Below, in pieces: positions 48,341 to 59,819 of a stretch of DNA of 64,000 nucleotides. This stretch comes from Diphasiastrum complanatum (taxonomy: Eukaryota; Streptophyta; Lycopodiopsida; Lycopodiales; Lycopodiaceae): positions 38,164,991 to 38,228,990 of the forward strand of contig CM055109.1 in assembly GCA_029204225.1 (NCBI GenBank), read 5' to 3'. The notes under the pieces were generated by a model. The model was not told the origin of the DNA. It was given only the letters and a program-made list of their open reading frames with translations, and made no database searches. Both the position numbers and the translations under genes were made by a program. The stretch's first letter is position 1, and the number at the start of each line of letters is the position of its first letter.

Positions 48341-48348
48341 TGTCAAAC

Positions 48349-49272
48349 CAACATACATACAAAATCCATCAGCTAGCAAGCATAAGTGTTCTCATCAAAA
48401 CCCGAGCATAAGCTGCCCGAAAGACCTAGTGCTGACTAAGAAGAAAATGATAACCAACCATAAAAAATTAAATAGATCATAAAAACTAAACAATAAACAA
48501 AAACTAGAATAGGGCTTGTTGAGGATGACAATGTACAAGAAATTTAAAAAAATATTGGATGACACCCTCATAAATAGGAGGCATAATTGCAAAATCATAG
48601 TAGGCTCCTTTTGATGATAGACACTATTTGGCATGGAAATAATTGACTTTACTGTCATTTACTCCTAGGCTACCTCAAGGTTTCAAAAGTGGCTATCACT
48701 ACCAACAGTTTTCCATGCTCAAAGTGGATTTAAAATACAAAATTGAGAGAAATTTACAAGTATTTTGCAACTTGTCATCTAGAACCTTAAACTCACTACA
48801 AATTTGCAATTTGTCTCCAACTAAGCATGTTTCCTTGTGTTCACTCAAACTCAAAACTTGGCATACACAAACCACTAGATTTGCCACATTTACCATAATT
48901 TCTGCCATTATCATCCCCACTACATTACCCACCTTTAGACTGATTTCATTTCAAGCTTCATGATCCAACCATAAAAAAATACGTCGGAAATAAAAGACAT
49001 AAAATTACTAGGCCTTGCCGATACTTTAAGCTTGGGAAAGGATTGTTTAGTGAGCCTTTCAACGGCCATTTAAATATGGCTCGACCTAATGGCCTTCCAA
49101 TGATTTTATGGCCATCTTACCTGGTGGAAAGGCCACTAAACAGCCCATTCCCCAATACATAGAAAAGTACATGTTAGCACAGAATCAGCTTAAAGAAACG
49201 AGAACCAAAAACCCTTGCTGTAGATCTTCATGCTACCAGCAACAGACTCTTACCATTCAGAAAGACAACTAG
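48349..49272. other. 3' side of the charged-protein gene; otherwise nothing seen
   Basis: The right 100-150 bp may be 3'UTR of the minus-strand gene ending at 49273. The frame at 48643-48963 has no known domain. Confidence 0.35.
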
Positions 49273-49926
49273 CTATGCATCGCTGTCATCATCATCGTCA
49301 CTGCCGTCCCCAAAGTCATACTGAACAGGCTGGCTTGCCCTTCTCCTTGTTCTACCTGGCAAGATATTTGATGTATCAACCTCGTCCAAAGGGTCTTCTG
49401 ACACATCTCCATCGTCGACATCGGCGGCATCCTCGTCATCGTCGTCACTATCTGCTGCCTTCCTCTTGCCTTTCCCTGCCGAAGGCTTCCCTTTGTCTGC
49501 GACTTTGTCCTTTCCGTTAAACACCCTTCCCCTTGATCCAGAACCAGTTTTTGAAGGTAGGGGTAAGGGCTGCTTCGTTAATGCCTTTGCAGGAGATTTA
49601 GCAGGCGTCTTTGACAGCTTCTTCCTTTTGTCATCTTCTGAGCTATCTTCGTCTGCCTCCGAAGAAACATCTTCCTCCGAGTCTTCATCTTCCCACTTTG
49701 CAGGCTTCTTCTGAGGCTTGTGTTTGAATTTATCCGCATGCTTGCCGTGGCCTTTAGGAACTGGCTTAGGGCTAATATGAGCCTTGGTCTTTTCTAATCC
49801 AGGTTTACTAGGAGGCTTCACTATGGAAGGACTAGACGGCTTCAACTTCTTCTTGTCTTTATTCTCATTGTCGGCTTTTCGTTTAGCTGCCAAAGCTTCC
49901 AGCAACTTCTTCCTGTCCTCAGGCAT
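49273..49926 (-). CDS. Small highly charged, probably nuclear protein (217 residues)
   Basis: An uninterrupted frame encodes Lys/Asp/Glu/Ser-rich sequence: a basic N-terminal part (residues 1-75, many Lys/Pro), an acidic patch (about 80-98), a basic middle, a second acidic stretch (about 158-180), then DTSNILPGRTRRRAS and a C-terminal Asp run. The alternating acidic/basic layout and the RTRRR cluster suggest a nuclear or nucleolar protein or histone-binding chaperone-like factor. I recall similar NILPxRTRRR tails in unnamed plant proteins but cannot name the family. An acceptor (TTTGCAG ending at 49940) just before the start codon indicates a 5'UTR intron, typical of active plant genes. No transposon motif is present. 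Confidence 0.8.
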   Translation of the reverse strand: MPEDRKKLLEALAAKRKADNENKDKKKLKPSSPSIVKPPSKPGLEKTKAHISPKPVPKGHGKHADKFKHKPQKKPAKWEDEDSEEDVSSEADEDSSEDDKRKKLSKTPAKSPAKALTKQPLPLPSKTGSGSRGRVFNGKDKVADKGKPSAGKGKRKAADSDDDDEDAADVDDGDVSEDPLDEVDTSNILPGRTRRRASQPVQYDFGDGSDDDDDSDA

Positions 49927-50510
49927 GGCTGGTCGAATTCTGCAAACAAATCAGAAAAAATAAATAAAAAACATCAATGAAAACACAAGCCTATCCACAA
50001 AACTTCAGAGATAACATAAAGCAAATCAGTCAAGGAGGAGGAAAGAAACAAGGCAATCGATAGATCTACGAGCAGCAGTCATGATATCAGTAATACGAAA
50101 ACATAATACTAGAAATGAAACCTTCGACGCCAAGAAGAGAAAAAATCTAACGAAAACTTACAGAACCCTCAATAACATCAAGAAAAGAACAAATGTGAAA
50201 AAAACCTTACAGAAACCTACAAACCAACCTACCCCAGTGGCAATACAGAAAATAAAAAATCGTCAGAAATCTATAGCCTTATCAAAAAACAGCTTATGCT
50301 ATACTTTTATGGCAAAAAATTATACCAGATTCAGAGGTGGATCACCACAACAACAAGCAGCGGCAGCGGCAGATCGGAGCTCGATGAGGAGACGATCGAT
50401 CGACACAGCCTGCGACGAGAAAAGCAAACTAGCATCGAGGAAAGAAAGGAGGGGGGGGTGTTCGCGTGGTTCCGCGCATGGTTTATCTGGGCTCTCGCGC
50501 GGCTAAGGTT
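49927..50510 (-). promoter_or_regulatory. 5'UTR, leader intron and start region of the charged-protein gene
   Basis: A plausible 5'UTR exon runs from about 50510 to 50326 (GC-rich, no TATA seen), with donor CTG/GTATAA at 50325. The leader intron spans 50325-49940, and a short exon 49939-49927 precedes the ATG. Inferred from splice signals and composition. Confidence 0.5.
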
Positions 50511-51555
50511 GCAGTTCTAGTATGGTACCGCTTGGTCACGCGCTCGGTTACATCAGATAATTGAGAAAGACTTATCAATAAAAGATAGAGAGAGAGTGAG
50601 TGGTATGGGCAAAGCACATACACACAACGGATGCCAAAACCCGCAGCAATAAGAATTTGACACCTGGTAAAATGACCTGCTGCTCTCCCATAACCTGCTC
50701 AAAAGGTTCTCAGAAATACCTGGCCACATTCTCTTCGATTTCTCTCAAGTGGCCTATAAAAAGCCCCGGGGAGGTCAAGGACACTTTTGCAAGTGCAAAA
50801 GTGATCAGCTGAGCTCAACAACTAGTCGCCAGCCACATTGTGACTACTCATTGCCTCATACTTTGCCTCATACTGATTGGTTGATTGTATAAGACTTTTG
50901 CAAGGGTCAAGCATTTTAAATTTTGGCAAGTGAGGTGATGGGACCATCCCCCTTTCAAACTTAGTTGGCAAGTTTGCTCCAATTTTCTTAAGTTGCCCCT
51001 GGCAGCTCAACATGCTAGGCAATGTCGCCATGTTGAGTTGCCCCTACATGGCAAGGATCCCATGCCACCTCATTTGCCACATCGTGGCAACGCAACATAA
51101 GTTTGAAAGGGTGGGAGAGCCATTTTTCTTACCTAGACCAACAGGAGAACTCCATTTTGAATTTGGGACTTGCCAAGCAATGTAGTTTGAAGCCACCCTA
51201 AATTTACAAATTGTTTTGATTGGTTGCAACGCCCACATAAGCCATTTTGGAAGCATCCCTTCAAGCTCGCTTTCACATTTTTGTGAAAACGTGGTTGTTG
51301 ATTATGGGATTGAAAAATGTTTGGCATGTGTAAGCTAACGAACATTCAAAAAAAATTACTAGTAACATGCAATAGTAAGTCCACATGGCGAGCGTATGTG
51401 CAGTCGAACCAAGTATCAGTTTTTTATGTGCTTTTTAAGATGCATGGTGCAAAGCTCATGCCAACAAAACCTTGGTATGGGGGAAAATGACATGTTGTTG
51501 GTGGATTATAACCTACCTAGAAGTTTCTAAGCCTCAATGTTTGCCATGTGGCAAA
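50511..51555. other. No gene recognised; inverted repeat inside
   Basis: CCCTTTCAAACTTA at 50950-50963 is exactly complementary to 51098-51111, and the similarity extends weakly on both sides, suggesting a foldback element. Limits are not defined. Confidence 0.45.
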
Positions 51556-53851
51556 TTGTCTTGGATTTCTCCCAAAAGCAAATTTGTATATCTTTTTGGA
51601 TTTACAATCATGGGTCTGTTGTCAGGCATGTAGATCCTGTAGTATGATGAATGAACATCATATCCTACGAGGAATCCCTACTCCACCTTTTCATCCAACT
51701 TCTTTCTTTTATGATCTGGAATGTGGGCATATGCGACGCATCCAAAAATGCGCACATGTGTCAGACTTGGTTTGTTGCCCCACCAAACCTCGTGTGGCGT
51801 GGTATGTGCAACACTGGATCTACTTGTTCTGTAGGTAGTTGGCTGCAGCTACTGCTTCAGCCCATAAAAATTTTGATGCCTTTGAATAGGCCATCATTTC
51901 TCTCGCAGCTTCCATGAGAGTCCAATTTCTCCTCTCTGCCACACTATTGTGCTGTGGTCTGCAGTCTTCAAGTGAAGTATGCCTTTGCTGGTGCAAAACT
52001 CTGCAAAGCGTTTGGAGATGTATTCTCCTCCTCTATCCGTTCTTAGCTGCTTCACCTTCTTGTCAGTCCATTTCTCAGCCCAATTCACGAACTCCAGGAA
52101 CTTTGACTTGTTGTGGATAAAGTACACGGTTGCAAACTTGCTGAAGTCGTCAATAAAAGTGATGTAGCTTTGGACCTCCCAGGGAGACCATATCAAATGG
52201 TCCACAGATGTCAGAGTGTATCAATTCCAAGAGTTCTTTCGTTCCGAAAGAGTCCTTGGTGAATGGTATACATGACATCTTGCCTTTGTTACAGACATCA
52301 CATGACTTCAAGCATGCTGCATCTTTGATATTGACTCCAGTGAATGCTCCACCCTAGCTAGCGTTGTATAGAGCAACTATATTCATGTGATACAGTCTCT
52401 TGTGCCATATAATATTCATCGATTCGTTGATCTAGTGAGCTTGCTCTGAAGGTACTCGGATCCTGAGGTGATACAGTTTTCCCTTTCGCTTTCATGTGGT
52501 GACAAGCTGAGTGGTTGCGGATTCAACCACTTCGCAGGTATCGCCTTCAAAAGTGATTGTTAGTCTTGCATCTACCATCTTAGCAACAGATAGTAGGTCC
52601 TTCTGAAGAGTGGGCAGGTGTAGAGTGTCATTGAGCCTTCTGTCTCTTCCTTTGGTGCTTAACTAGTGCTCCAGTTCCGCTGAATTTATGTCTAGAACCA
52701 TCTCCCAAGATTATATATCTAGAAGATTCTAATTCTTGATAATCAGTGATCATGTGTCTTGTTGTCACAAAGTGTGACGTTGCACCTGAATCAGGAATTA
52801 TTTCTTGTATATCTAAAGTTGATGTCGCACAAACATCAATACACAAGTAAGCTGCTGGGTTTTTGTCGTTATTGGCTCTGTCTTCGGCCATCTTGGAGGA
52901 CTCGAGTTCCTCTACGTAGGATGAGCTATTGTCGCTCTCCCGTCTGCTCCGAGCTTTCTTGTTTCTGGGATTTTGGTAACAGTCAACAACTGCGTGACCC
53001 TTTTTGTGACAGTGGATGCACTCTATCTTTGGATTGAGCCAGCACTTATCAATAGTGTGGCCTTCTCGTGTGCATCTCGTGCAGGTCTTCTTCTCACCAT
53101 TCTGTTGTCTCGGTTTATTTCTGCTCTTCCATTTGCCTTCTTTGGCTCCCTCTAACTACTGGTTTCAATCTTGTCTTTGGTCTGACTCCCTCTTAGGCTT
53201 GAAATTCTTCTTTTGCTTCTCTTTGTTGCTATAGAGAGCTTGATCAGAGCTATCCTTGTCATTAAGGTGTTCACGGGCTTCCATCTCTTCTCTGATCTCG
53301 ATTAAAGCCTTCTCAAGGGTCATCTGTGGATCTTTAGCAAGCAATATTCAGATCGTCTAAAACGATCCTGGTAGAGCTCGCAACAGGTATGTGAGCCGCT
53401 TTTCTGCTGAGACTGCAAACTCTGTTTCGGAGTTGTGTAGTGAGAGGAACAGGTCCTTCATTCTTATGATGAAGGAGGTGAAATCTTTACCATCCCATCT
53501 CAGATTGGTCAGCTCATCTTCAAGAAGCATAATTTGGCTTCATGATTTCGTTTGAAATCTAGTCAGCAAAGTATCTCACATTTCTCTCACATTGGAGAGT
53601 GTGGCTAGATCAAGCGTTAAGTAGTCTTCGATGGAGGAAGATAGGACGGCTACTGTCTTGTCGTTTCTTTCTTACATTCTTGTAACTCTTTGACAGTGGT
53701 TGTGTGCATCTCTTCTGTGCCATCAACCTAGGGCCATAGAGCCTTCTCCTTTCAGTATGAGAGAAGTCTTCACCTTCCATGCTAGGAAGTCTGATCCTAA
53801 GGAGTCAAGGATCGTGCAGATCTTTGATTGAATGCTACTAATGGATGCCAT
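51556..53851 (-). pseudogene. Copia-gamma gag, protease and integrase (RT and RNase H missing)
   Basis: Gag begins at ATG 53851 (MASISSIQSKICTILDSLGS), contains stops and frameshifts, and ends with two adjacent CCHC knuckles, CTRCTREGHTIDKC and CIHCHKKGHAVVDC (about 53075-52990). Protease follows with DSGATSHFV. Then, after a decayed stretch, comes integrase with TFIDDFSKFA, LRTDRGGEYISKRF and, in another frame, PHEVWWGNKPSLTH and IFGCVAYAH. The catalytic aspartates of the integrase core are kept. The element stops at about 51556, so it is 3'-truncated. Two knuckles rather than one is worth noting for a Copia gag. Confidence 0.9.
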
Positions 53852-53890
53852 AGCTTGAAGGAATTAGGCAGGGCTCTGATAGAGCTGAAG

Positions 53891-53903
53891 GGCTCTGATA
53901 CCA
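53891..53903 (-). other. Primer-binding site of Copia-gamma
   Basis: TGGTATCAGAGCC on the minus strand, initiator tRNA-Met type, about 40 bp upstream of the gag start codon. Confidence 0.9.
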
Positions 53904-53910
53904 CTATTCT

Positions 53911-55154
53911 TGAATCACCCACGTCTTGATACCACTGATGGGAACCGTGGGATCTCGGGTTGAACCGGAGATGAAGGCCGGATAGAGCCGACTTGGCAGC
54001 TGTAGTTACTGCTACTGACTACGGTCTAATTCTCTTCCAAGCCCCAAATCGCTTCTGATGATCTGCTGTAAAATTAAACTTGTAAATAACAGATAATGTT
54101 GAGTAAAACAACAGCGGAAAGTTATCTACTACTAGCATGCATTCCAATATTGTAGATCATACACATAATTGCACATTGCGAAAATCGCTTCTATTATCAA
54201 AACTGTCTTTACAATATTTTTCTTGAGCACTGTCTGTTTCCCAGATCAGCTTGTTGGCGCAAGAGAGATGTTTTCTCTCACGAGTAATATGACTAGCTAC
54301 TGCTAATCTATAAACTCACTTTGGAGCTATCTCAAACTTTTATAGTTTTGTCTGTTCTATACTCGTGATCTCTATCCTCTTGTTTACTATATCCTTCGTT
54401 GATCCTTTTATGTGATCAATCTAGGGAGCTGATTAAGTTAAAGCTCTAATAAAAAAAAAATGCGTTAGGCTTAATCAAAATTGATTCTAGTTTCCTGTCA
54501 CCGTCCTCCTTGCATCAGCTGCTTTCTGCCCGTTACTTCACGTGAGACCTTCGCATTTTGCTAAAAGACGCCTTCACGATTTTAAGGACAATGTCGCATT
54601 TTTCAAGGGCAGTGGGCACCTTCGCATTTGCATTTGGAGACAGTCTCGCTTTTTCCGAAGAGCAAAATACCCGACAGTGTCGCTTTTTTCTGAAGGGTGA
54701 AAAAGTTCGACAAGCTTGAAAAACATTTTCTAAGGCATTTGGAGATAGTGTAGCTTTTTTTCGAAATGCGAAAAACGCGACAGTAGGCCATAAAACATTT
54801 CTAAGGCATTTATAAAACAGTGTCGCATTTTCTTGAAATGCGAAAAACGTGACAGTAGACCAGAAAGCATTTCTAAGGCATTTATAAGACAATGTCGCAT
54901 TTTTCCGAAATGCGACAATGTTGGAATTTGGCCAGAATTATTTTCTAAGTGTTTTTGACTTAGTGATGTATTTTCCTCATGACCAAGGCGAACTGTGCGA
55001 CGAAATAGCTCAAAGATTGCAATTGGCCTTATCACAAACAATGAGCACGGATCACCAGGTCGCAGTTGGCCTTGTCACAAACAATAAGTAGAGATTTAAT
55101 TAGATCTATCTCGGTGTCGTAGGTCACCATTATATTTATGACAGAGTTCTAACA
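53911..55154 (-). repeat. Copia-gamma 5' LTR
   Basis: Read on the minus strand it starts TGTTAGAACTCTGTCATAAA and runs to near the primer-binding site, about 1.24 kb. It includes the GTCGCATTT repeat region (54560-54935) and a TATAAAAG box at about 54342. The exact 3' border is uncertain: the CA chosen leaves a 7-bp gap to the primer-binding site. Confidence 0.7.
54560..54935. repeat. Tandem array of GTCGCATTTT...AAATGCGAC modules in the LTR
   Basis: About five degenerate modules, each holding a GTCGCATTTTTC half and its inverted GAAATGCGAC half. Two adjacent 72-bp units start at 54763 and 54835 and are nearly identical. Confidence 0.85.
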
Positions 55155-56379
55155 ATCCAAGTAAGTGCCATACAACTAAGCTAGATTGAAAAATATTGTT
55201 TGTCAAACAAATTTGTTAAATTTATCTTGTAAAAGAAAATTCAAGAGACTAGTTGCACTAGACTCAAAATTAGTAACTATAAACATGTCTTGTATTCATC
55301 TCAGTGTATTCAATCAGTTTATCTTATGTATTATCGATTATCTCTAATTACATGTTCCATCCATTGTCAACCGTCAAGGTGCACCGATGCAAATGGCGAT
55401 TTCACGTTCTTTTTCTTCAGATGATGAGACATGACCATCACATATTGGATCATAAGCCTAAATACCATGCCCATGTACATGATGTAAGTATGCACTACAA
55501 TGAGAGCGACGTATTACTATATCACACGTTCACATGTATGGACAGAGTGAGAGAGAGAGTCGTTATTTGTGCGGCCCGAAGTCGGTTCTTCGGTGAGTTT
55601 TGATTTGCAATTAAGCACTTTGTATTGTTGTTCACAGATTCCCTCACTGAGAACATGTGTACACAATTTGCTATTCCCTTTCTTGATTTCTTATCTCTGA
55701 AATCGGGTGTTTCTGCGCGTTCTAGGCGGTTGGCTTGTTAGGCTTTATCTTCTTGATTCAAATTTAGATCAGGCAGAAAGTTTATTGTTCATTATAGTAT
55801 GTTTCCCAGCCTGTCAGTGGGATGCTTGGGATTGTTCACTCCAATACATGCACACAATTACACATGCAACTAAAAACCATTCATCTATAGATCTGCAAGC
55901 AATGCGGATGAATTATTAATCAGTCTTTGCTACTAACTATCTCTAAAGCGTAAGAAAACAACAATATGTTCAGATTAATCTATAGATTCTCAGAACTAAA
56001 AACAAAAAACTAAATTCTACCAACATGATGACAATCCAAAGATCAAGAAACACCCATCTCTTGATTCTTGGATAGCCCAAGAACATCAAGAACTGAGATG
56101 TCAGGGATATGCAAGATCTACACCACAATCTCAACCTGTTTAGTTTACTTGTATGCTGAAACTACTTCAAAACAAGAACAAGAAATCTATTCCACTCTAA
56201 TCCATAGTACAAAAGAAAATAAAGCAGGAAATTAAATCTATTCCACAACTAATCCACAAGCACATTCATAATGGAAGTGCATGTTCATAAAAGAATTACT
56301 CAAGAAAACTGTCATGAACAAGGAGCTTCAAGAATGTCAAGAACTCGTGGAGGATCTTCTTATTGAATCAAGAGCATCC
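55155..56379. other. No gene recognised
   Basis: AT-rich, short GAGA tract at about 55545. No domain or clear repeat. Confidence 0.4.
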
Positions 56380-56879
56380 GTCGGATTCCAAGGAAAACAA
56401 AAATTGTCAGATTTTGACGGTCACGACAAAAAAAAAAATACCAAAAACCTAGAAAAAAAAATTGTCGGATTCCGACGACTCGGCCACGTGGACGTCGGAT
56501 TCCGACATCCACGTGGCAAAAAAAAATCAGTTTTTGTTGCCACGTAGACATCGGATTGACGTCCACGTGACCGGGCCGTCGGAATCCAACGTCCACGTGG
56601 CAAAAAAAATTGGATTTTTTTTTTGCAACGTGGATGTCGAAAATGTCGGAATCCGAAACGTCAAAATCCGACGTCCACGTGGGATGTTTTCTAAGAATTG
56701 TTTTTACCGGCCGGTTGCCGGTTTTGGGCTTGGCGTCGGATTTCGACGGATTATAAATGCGATGGATTTTGATGGCACTATTGCGACGCGTTTTCCGACT
56801 CCCACGTCGATTCAAAAAAAAATCAAAACACGATTTCACGTCGAAAATCCCGTCGAAAAATGCGGCAATTCTTGTAGTG
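56380..56879. mobile_element. CACTA (En/Spm-type) transposon end with subterminal repeats
   Basis: The right border reads TTCTTGTAGTG, the inverse of CACTACAAGAA, the hallmark CACTA terminus. Inside are many copies of GTCGGAATCCGAC-like and CCACGTGG/GACGTCCACGTGG motifs in both orientations, with A/T runs between, as in CACTA subterminal repeat regions. No partner end with CACTACAAG was found in the window, so this is one end of a truncated or larger element. No transposase is visible. Confidence 0.78.
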
Positions 56880-57571
56880 ATTCCTTCTCTTGGGATTCAC
56901 CATGAGGCTCACATGAATTAGAATTGTATTCCTAGCTAGTATTCCTTGGCTCTTATGTTCGGCTCTCATCTTCATCCTTCTCTCTTCCTTCTGAGACCTC
57001 CTCGGTCTAGGGTGAGAGGTGCTCTTTATAACAGCTCATCTTAGCATCTTGGAGATTCTTCAGAATCTGCCAACATCATCGCCTCCTAATCTGTTGTAGG
57101 ACCCACTACAACACATGTAGAATGACGTTTTTCCTGCTTGGCACCTGGAAAAGCATGGATCTTCAGTCGCTTCCGTAAAACCAAGTGCTTATTTGCCGCA
57201 AAATTGTTTCACAAAATTTGAGATCTCTCAATGGCCTCTACATTCCAACCTGCTTGAGAACCTCCTGCGAGTCCTGCTTGTAGAACTTCATGAAGTAAAT
57301 GTATGATAGTGTCTAAAAAATGTTATAAAATATATCTATGGGAACTAGACCTGACCTATAGCACTCCATGTGAATCTAAATAGATATTTATGAGAAAAGA
57401 ACATATGGAGAATAAGAACACATTAAGTACAAACATAGGCAGTCAAAAAAGCATGAACACAAAAAATAAAAAAAATAAAACTAATAAAAAATCAGTGAAA
57501 ATGTAACATAAATATATACAATAGGGACGAAATTATATTGGGTCAACAAAAAACAACTCTTCGTAGTAGCG
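56880..57571. other. No feature recognised
   Basis: Mixed sequence without coding or repeat signals that I can support. Confidence 0.4.
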
Positions 57572-58040
57572 TCATAGACGACCGCCATTGACGACAGTGT
57601 CTAGGAGTACTCCGTCAAGTGTTTCCAATTGGACTGCACCATTAGGGAAGATTTTATTTATGACATAAGACCCTTCACTTCTGACTTTTAACTTTTCTGG
57701 ATGCTTCTTAGATGTGTAAAGAAGCACCTGATCACCTAAGTGTAAGTCTTTATTGTGCAGGTGACGATCATGCCAGGATTTTTGTCGATGTTTGTTAACT
57801 AATTGTGCATTATATGAGATGAGTCGAGTCTCACACAATTGTGCTAACGTAAATAGCCTGGTTTGGACTTGTTGTTCAATTGTAGCTTTCCCAAAAATGT
57901 TAACTAATTGTGCATGATATGAGATGAGTCGAGTCTCACACAATTGTGCTAACGTAAATATCCTGGTTTGGACTTGTTGTTCAATTGTAGCTTTCCCAGC
58001 CACTTCCCAAAAATGTGAAGTGAGAGAAAGCCACTTCATG
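57572..58040 (-). pseudogene. Gypsy integrase C-terminal fragment with an internal duplication
   Basis: The minus-strand frame reads LAQLCETRLISYNAQLVN, then WHDRHLHNKD, GDQVLLYTSKKHPEKLK and a final VNGGRL, the usual C-terminal end of Gypsy polyproteins. A 105-bp block is duplicated in frame. The fragment ends at about 58040, near a Copia-beta LTR. The catalytic core is missing. Confidence 0.85.
57794..58003. repeat. 105-bp in-frame tandem duplication
   Basis: Copies 57794-57898 and 57899-58003 differ at only a few bases and add 35 residues without breaking the frame. Confidence 0.93.
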
Positions 58041-58072
58041 TTGACAAATATTTACTATTATTAATAAATGGA

Positions 58073-58676
58073 TGAATTCTATAAATGGATCATCCAGACA
58101 GACTCTACGTGATGCTCCCTCCGACCATGAGACGAATAATTTTGAGCCTCCCAGTTACGTAGTCATTCTAGTTGTAACTGTTATTTTGTTGTGCTTCAGT
58201 GTAATATAGCAGCAACACGCTTTTCTATCTGTGTATAACGTAGATGAATGCTTGTTGTGATTTGAATGCACTTCATTGTTGCTTGATAACAATTGTTCAC
58301 TCACTCTGATGAACACGGACGTCTACGACTCCTCAGTTTCTGATCAGACGATGGCTGTCTTTGATGCCTAAGGAACTTGCGCTATCACGCTCCTATTTCA
58401 GAACTAAACTTCTGACTAAATCCATTTTTCAGTAATACCACACACAAACCATTTCTAATCTCTTTGGTGGACTGTACTCATTTTTTGTTTTTGTGAGTAT
58501 GAACTAATTTATAAGATCTTGTTGGGCAACAGAACATTTAAGTTGTGATTATACTTAGCATAAAAATTCTATTAGACTGTTTTTGCATCTAGCAGCCCAT
58601 TGCAACGGGAGACCTATTCCGCAAATATTCATGCTCTCTTCTCCGTTCGTGTTCTCCATACTCCCTTGCCCCATCA
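58073..58676 (+). repeat. Copia-beta LTR
   Basis: Similar over its whole length to 35802-36411 in opposite orientation. It starts TGAATTCTATAAATGG and ends TTGCCCCATCA, followed after three bases by TAGTATCAG, a decayed primer-binding-like sequence. No target duplication and no Copia coding sequence follow. Confidence 0.78.
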
Positions 58677-59059
58677 AACTAGTATCAGTTTTGAGTCGAT
58701 CCGATCCGATGTAGGTTTTTGATCTGATTCTAGATTTCGATCTTTTGATTGTAACTTTGATTATATATATATATATTTTAAAGTATATACAAATTTCAAG
58801 ATTCTCATTATTGAATGAATTTGGACCTGAGCAAAAAACATCCAACAAGACTATGCAGGTGGGATAGGCACCATGGAAGTTTTTTTTGATGCTCGAATAC
58901 ATATGAATAGCAAAAGTTGTTCCTCTAGTGATGAAGAACTTCAACAGTCACTCATCTGTGGTTAGTCTATGAAAAGGATTCTGATGATGGTGTAGGGTCG
59001 AAGATCTTGCGTATTATAGCCCTTCCGCTTGTCAACAAGGGTTAGTTCACTGGATAGGC
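58677..59059. other. Remnant leader; no gene recognised
   Basis: Begins with the primer-binding-like sequence, then AT-rich DNA with a short (TA)n run near 58765. Confidence 0.4.
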
Positions 59060-59805
59060 ACCTGACTATGCATAGATGCTATTTTTAGTTAGTTTCCTAC
59101 TTTGCATCTAACTCTACCTCCACTAACACTACTCACACTAACTCTACTCCCCTAATTAACTTCATCATGATTTTGTGTGAAGAGAGAGGATAGAATAGAA
59201 GAGGAAGAAGAAGGACAAGAGAGAAAGAGAGAGAGATGAGATGGAGGTTAGCTCAAATGCTCAATTTGATTGCTTATCGAAAAACCTTAACTAGCATAAA
59301 TCAAAAAACATGGGAAATGGAAATAACAAGCAATCACAACAAGAGCATAAGCAAGAGTGATTAGCAAATGAGGATGCTTGAGCTCTCAAAATGATAGAGT
59401 CTCCTCCTCTCTATTAAGCATGAAAATAGTATACAAATGGTGCCTTTTTATAAAATGGGGAAGGCCTTTGTCCCAAAATCCTATTGGCTAATATTTACTT
59501 TGATCTTATCCATTCATCTTGGACCCAACTTGATCCAAGGGTCCACAAAAAGTACATTGAAGTTCACAAGATTCATGTGAGTCCCAATTTGGACCCAACT
59601 CTAAAAAGTAATTTTTAAGTTTAAAAATGGCTTTGGGCCTCTAGTTTTATTTTAATTCAAAGGCCCAAGTCTATTTTATTTTATTTACACTTAAGCTTGT
59701 GTGCTCATTGGGCCATGAGCTTATACGCGCTGGATGCCTTGCCCTCGCAACACATTTTATTGGTCGATTTTATTTATTTATAATTCGTTGGGAATACCCC
59801 CAACA
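59060..59805. repeat. LTR-like segment next to unknown ORFs
   Basis: The right border TACCCCCAACA is the inverse of TGTTGGGGGTA, a typical LTR edge. TATA-like boxes occur on both strands (about 59451 plus, about 59775 minus), and a purine tract lies near 59220. Orientation and left limit cannot be decided. Confidence 0.45.
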
Positions 59806-59819
59806 AGACCCACGGCCTG

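Noticed and set aside
55493-55510. CACTACAATGAGAG as the left end of the CACTA element at 56.4-56.9 kb
   Set aside because: The match stops after eight bases, and the 900 bp between lack the motif array. Not enough to call an end.
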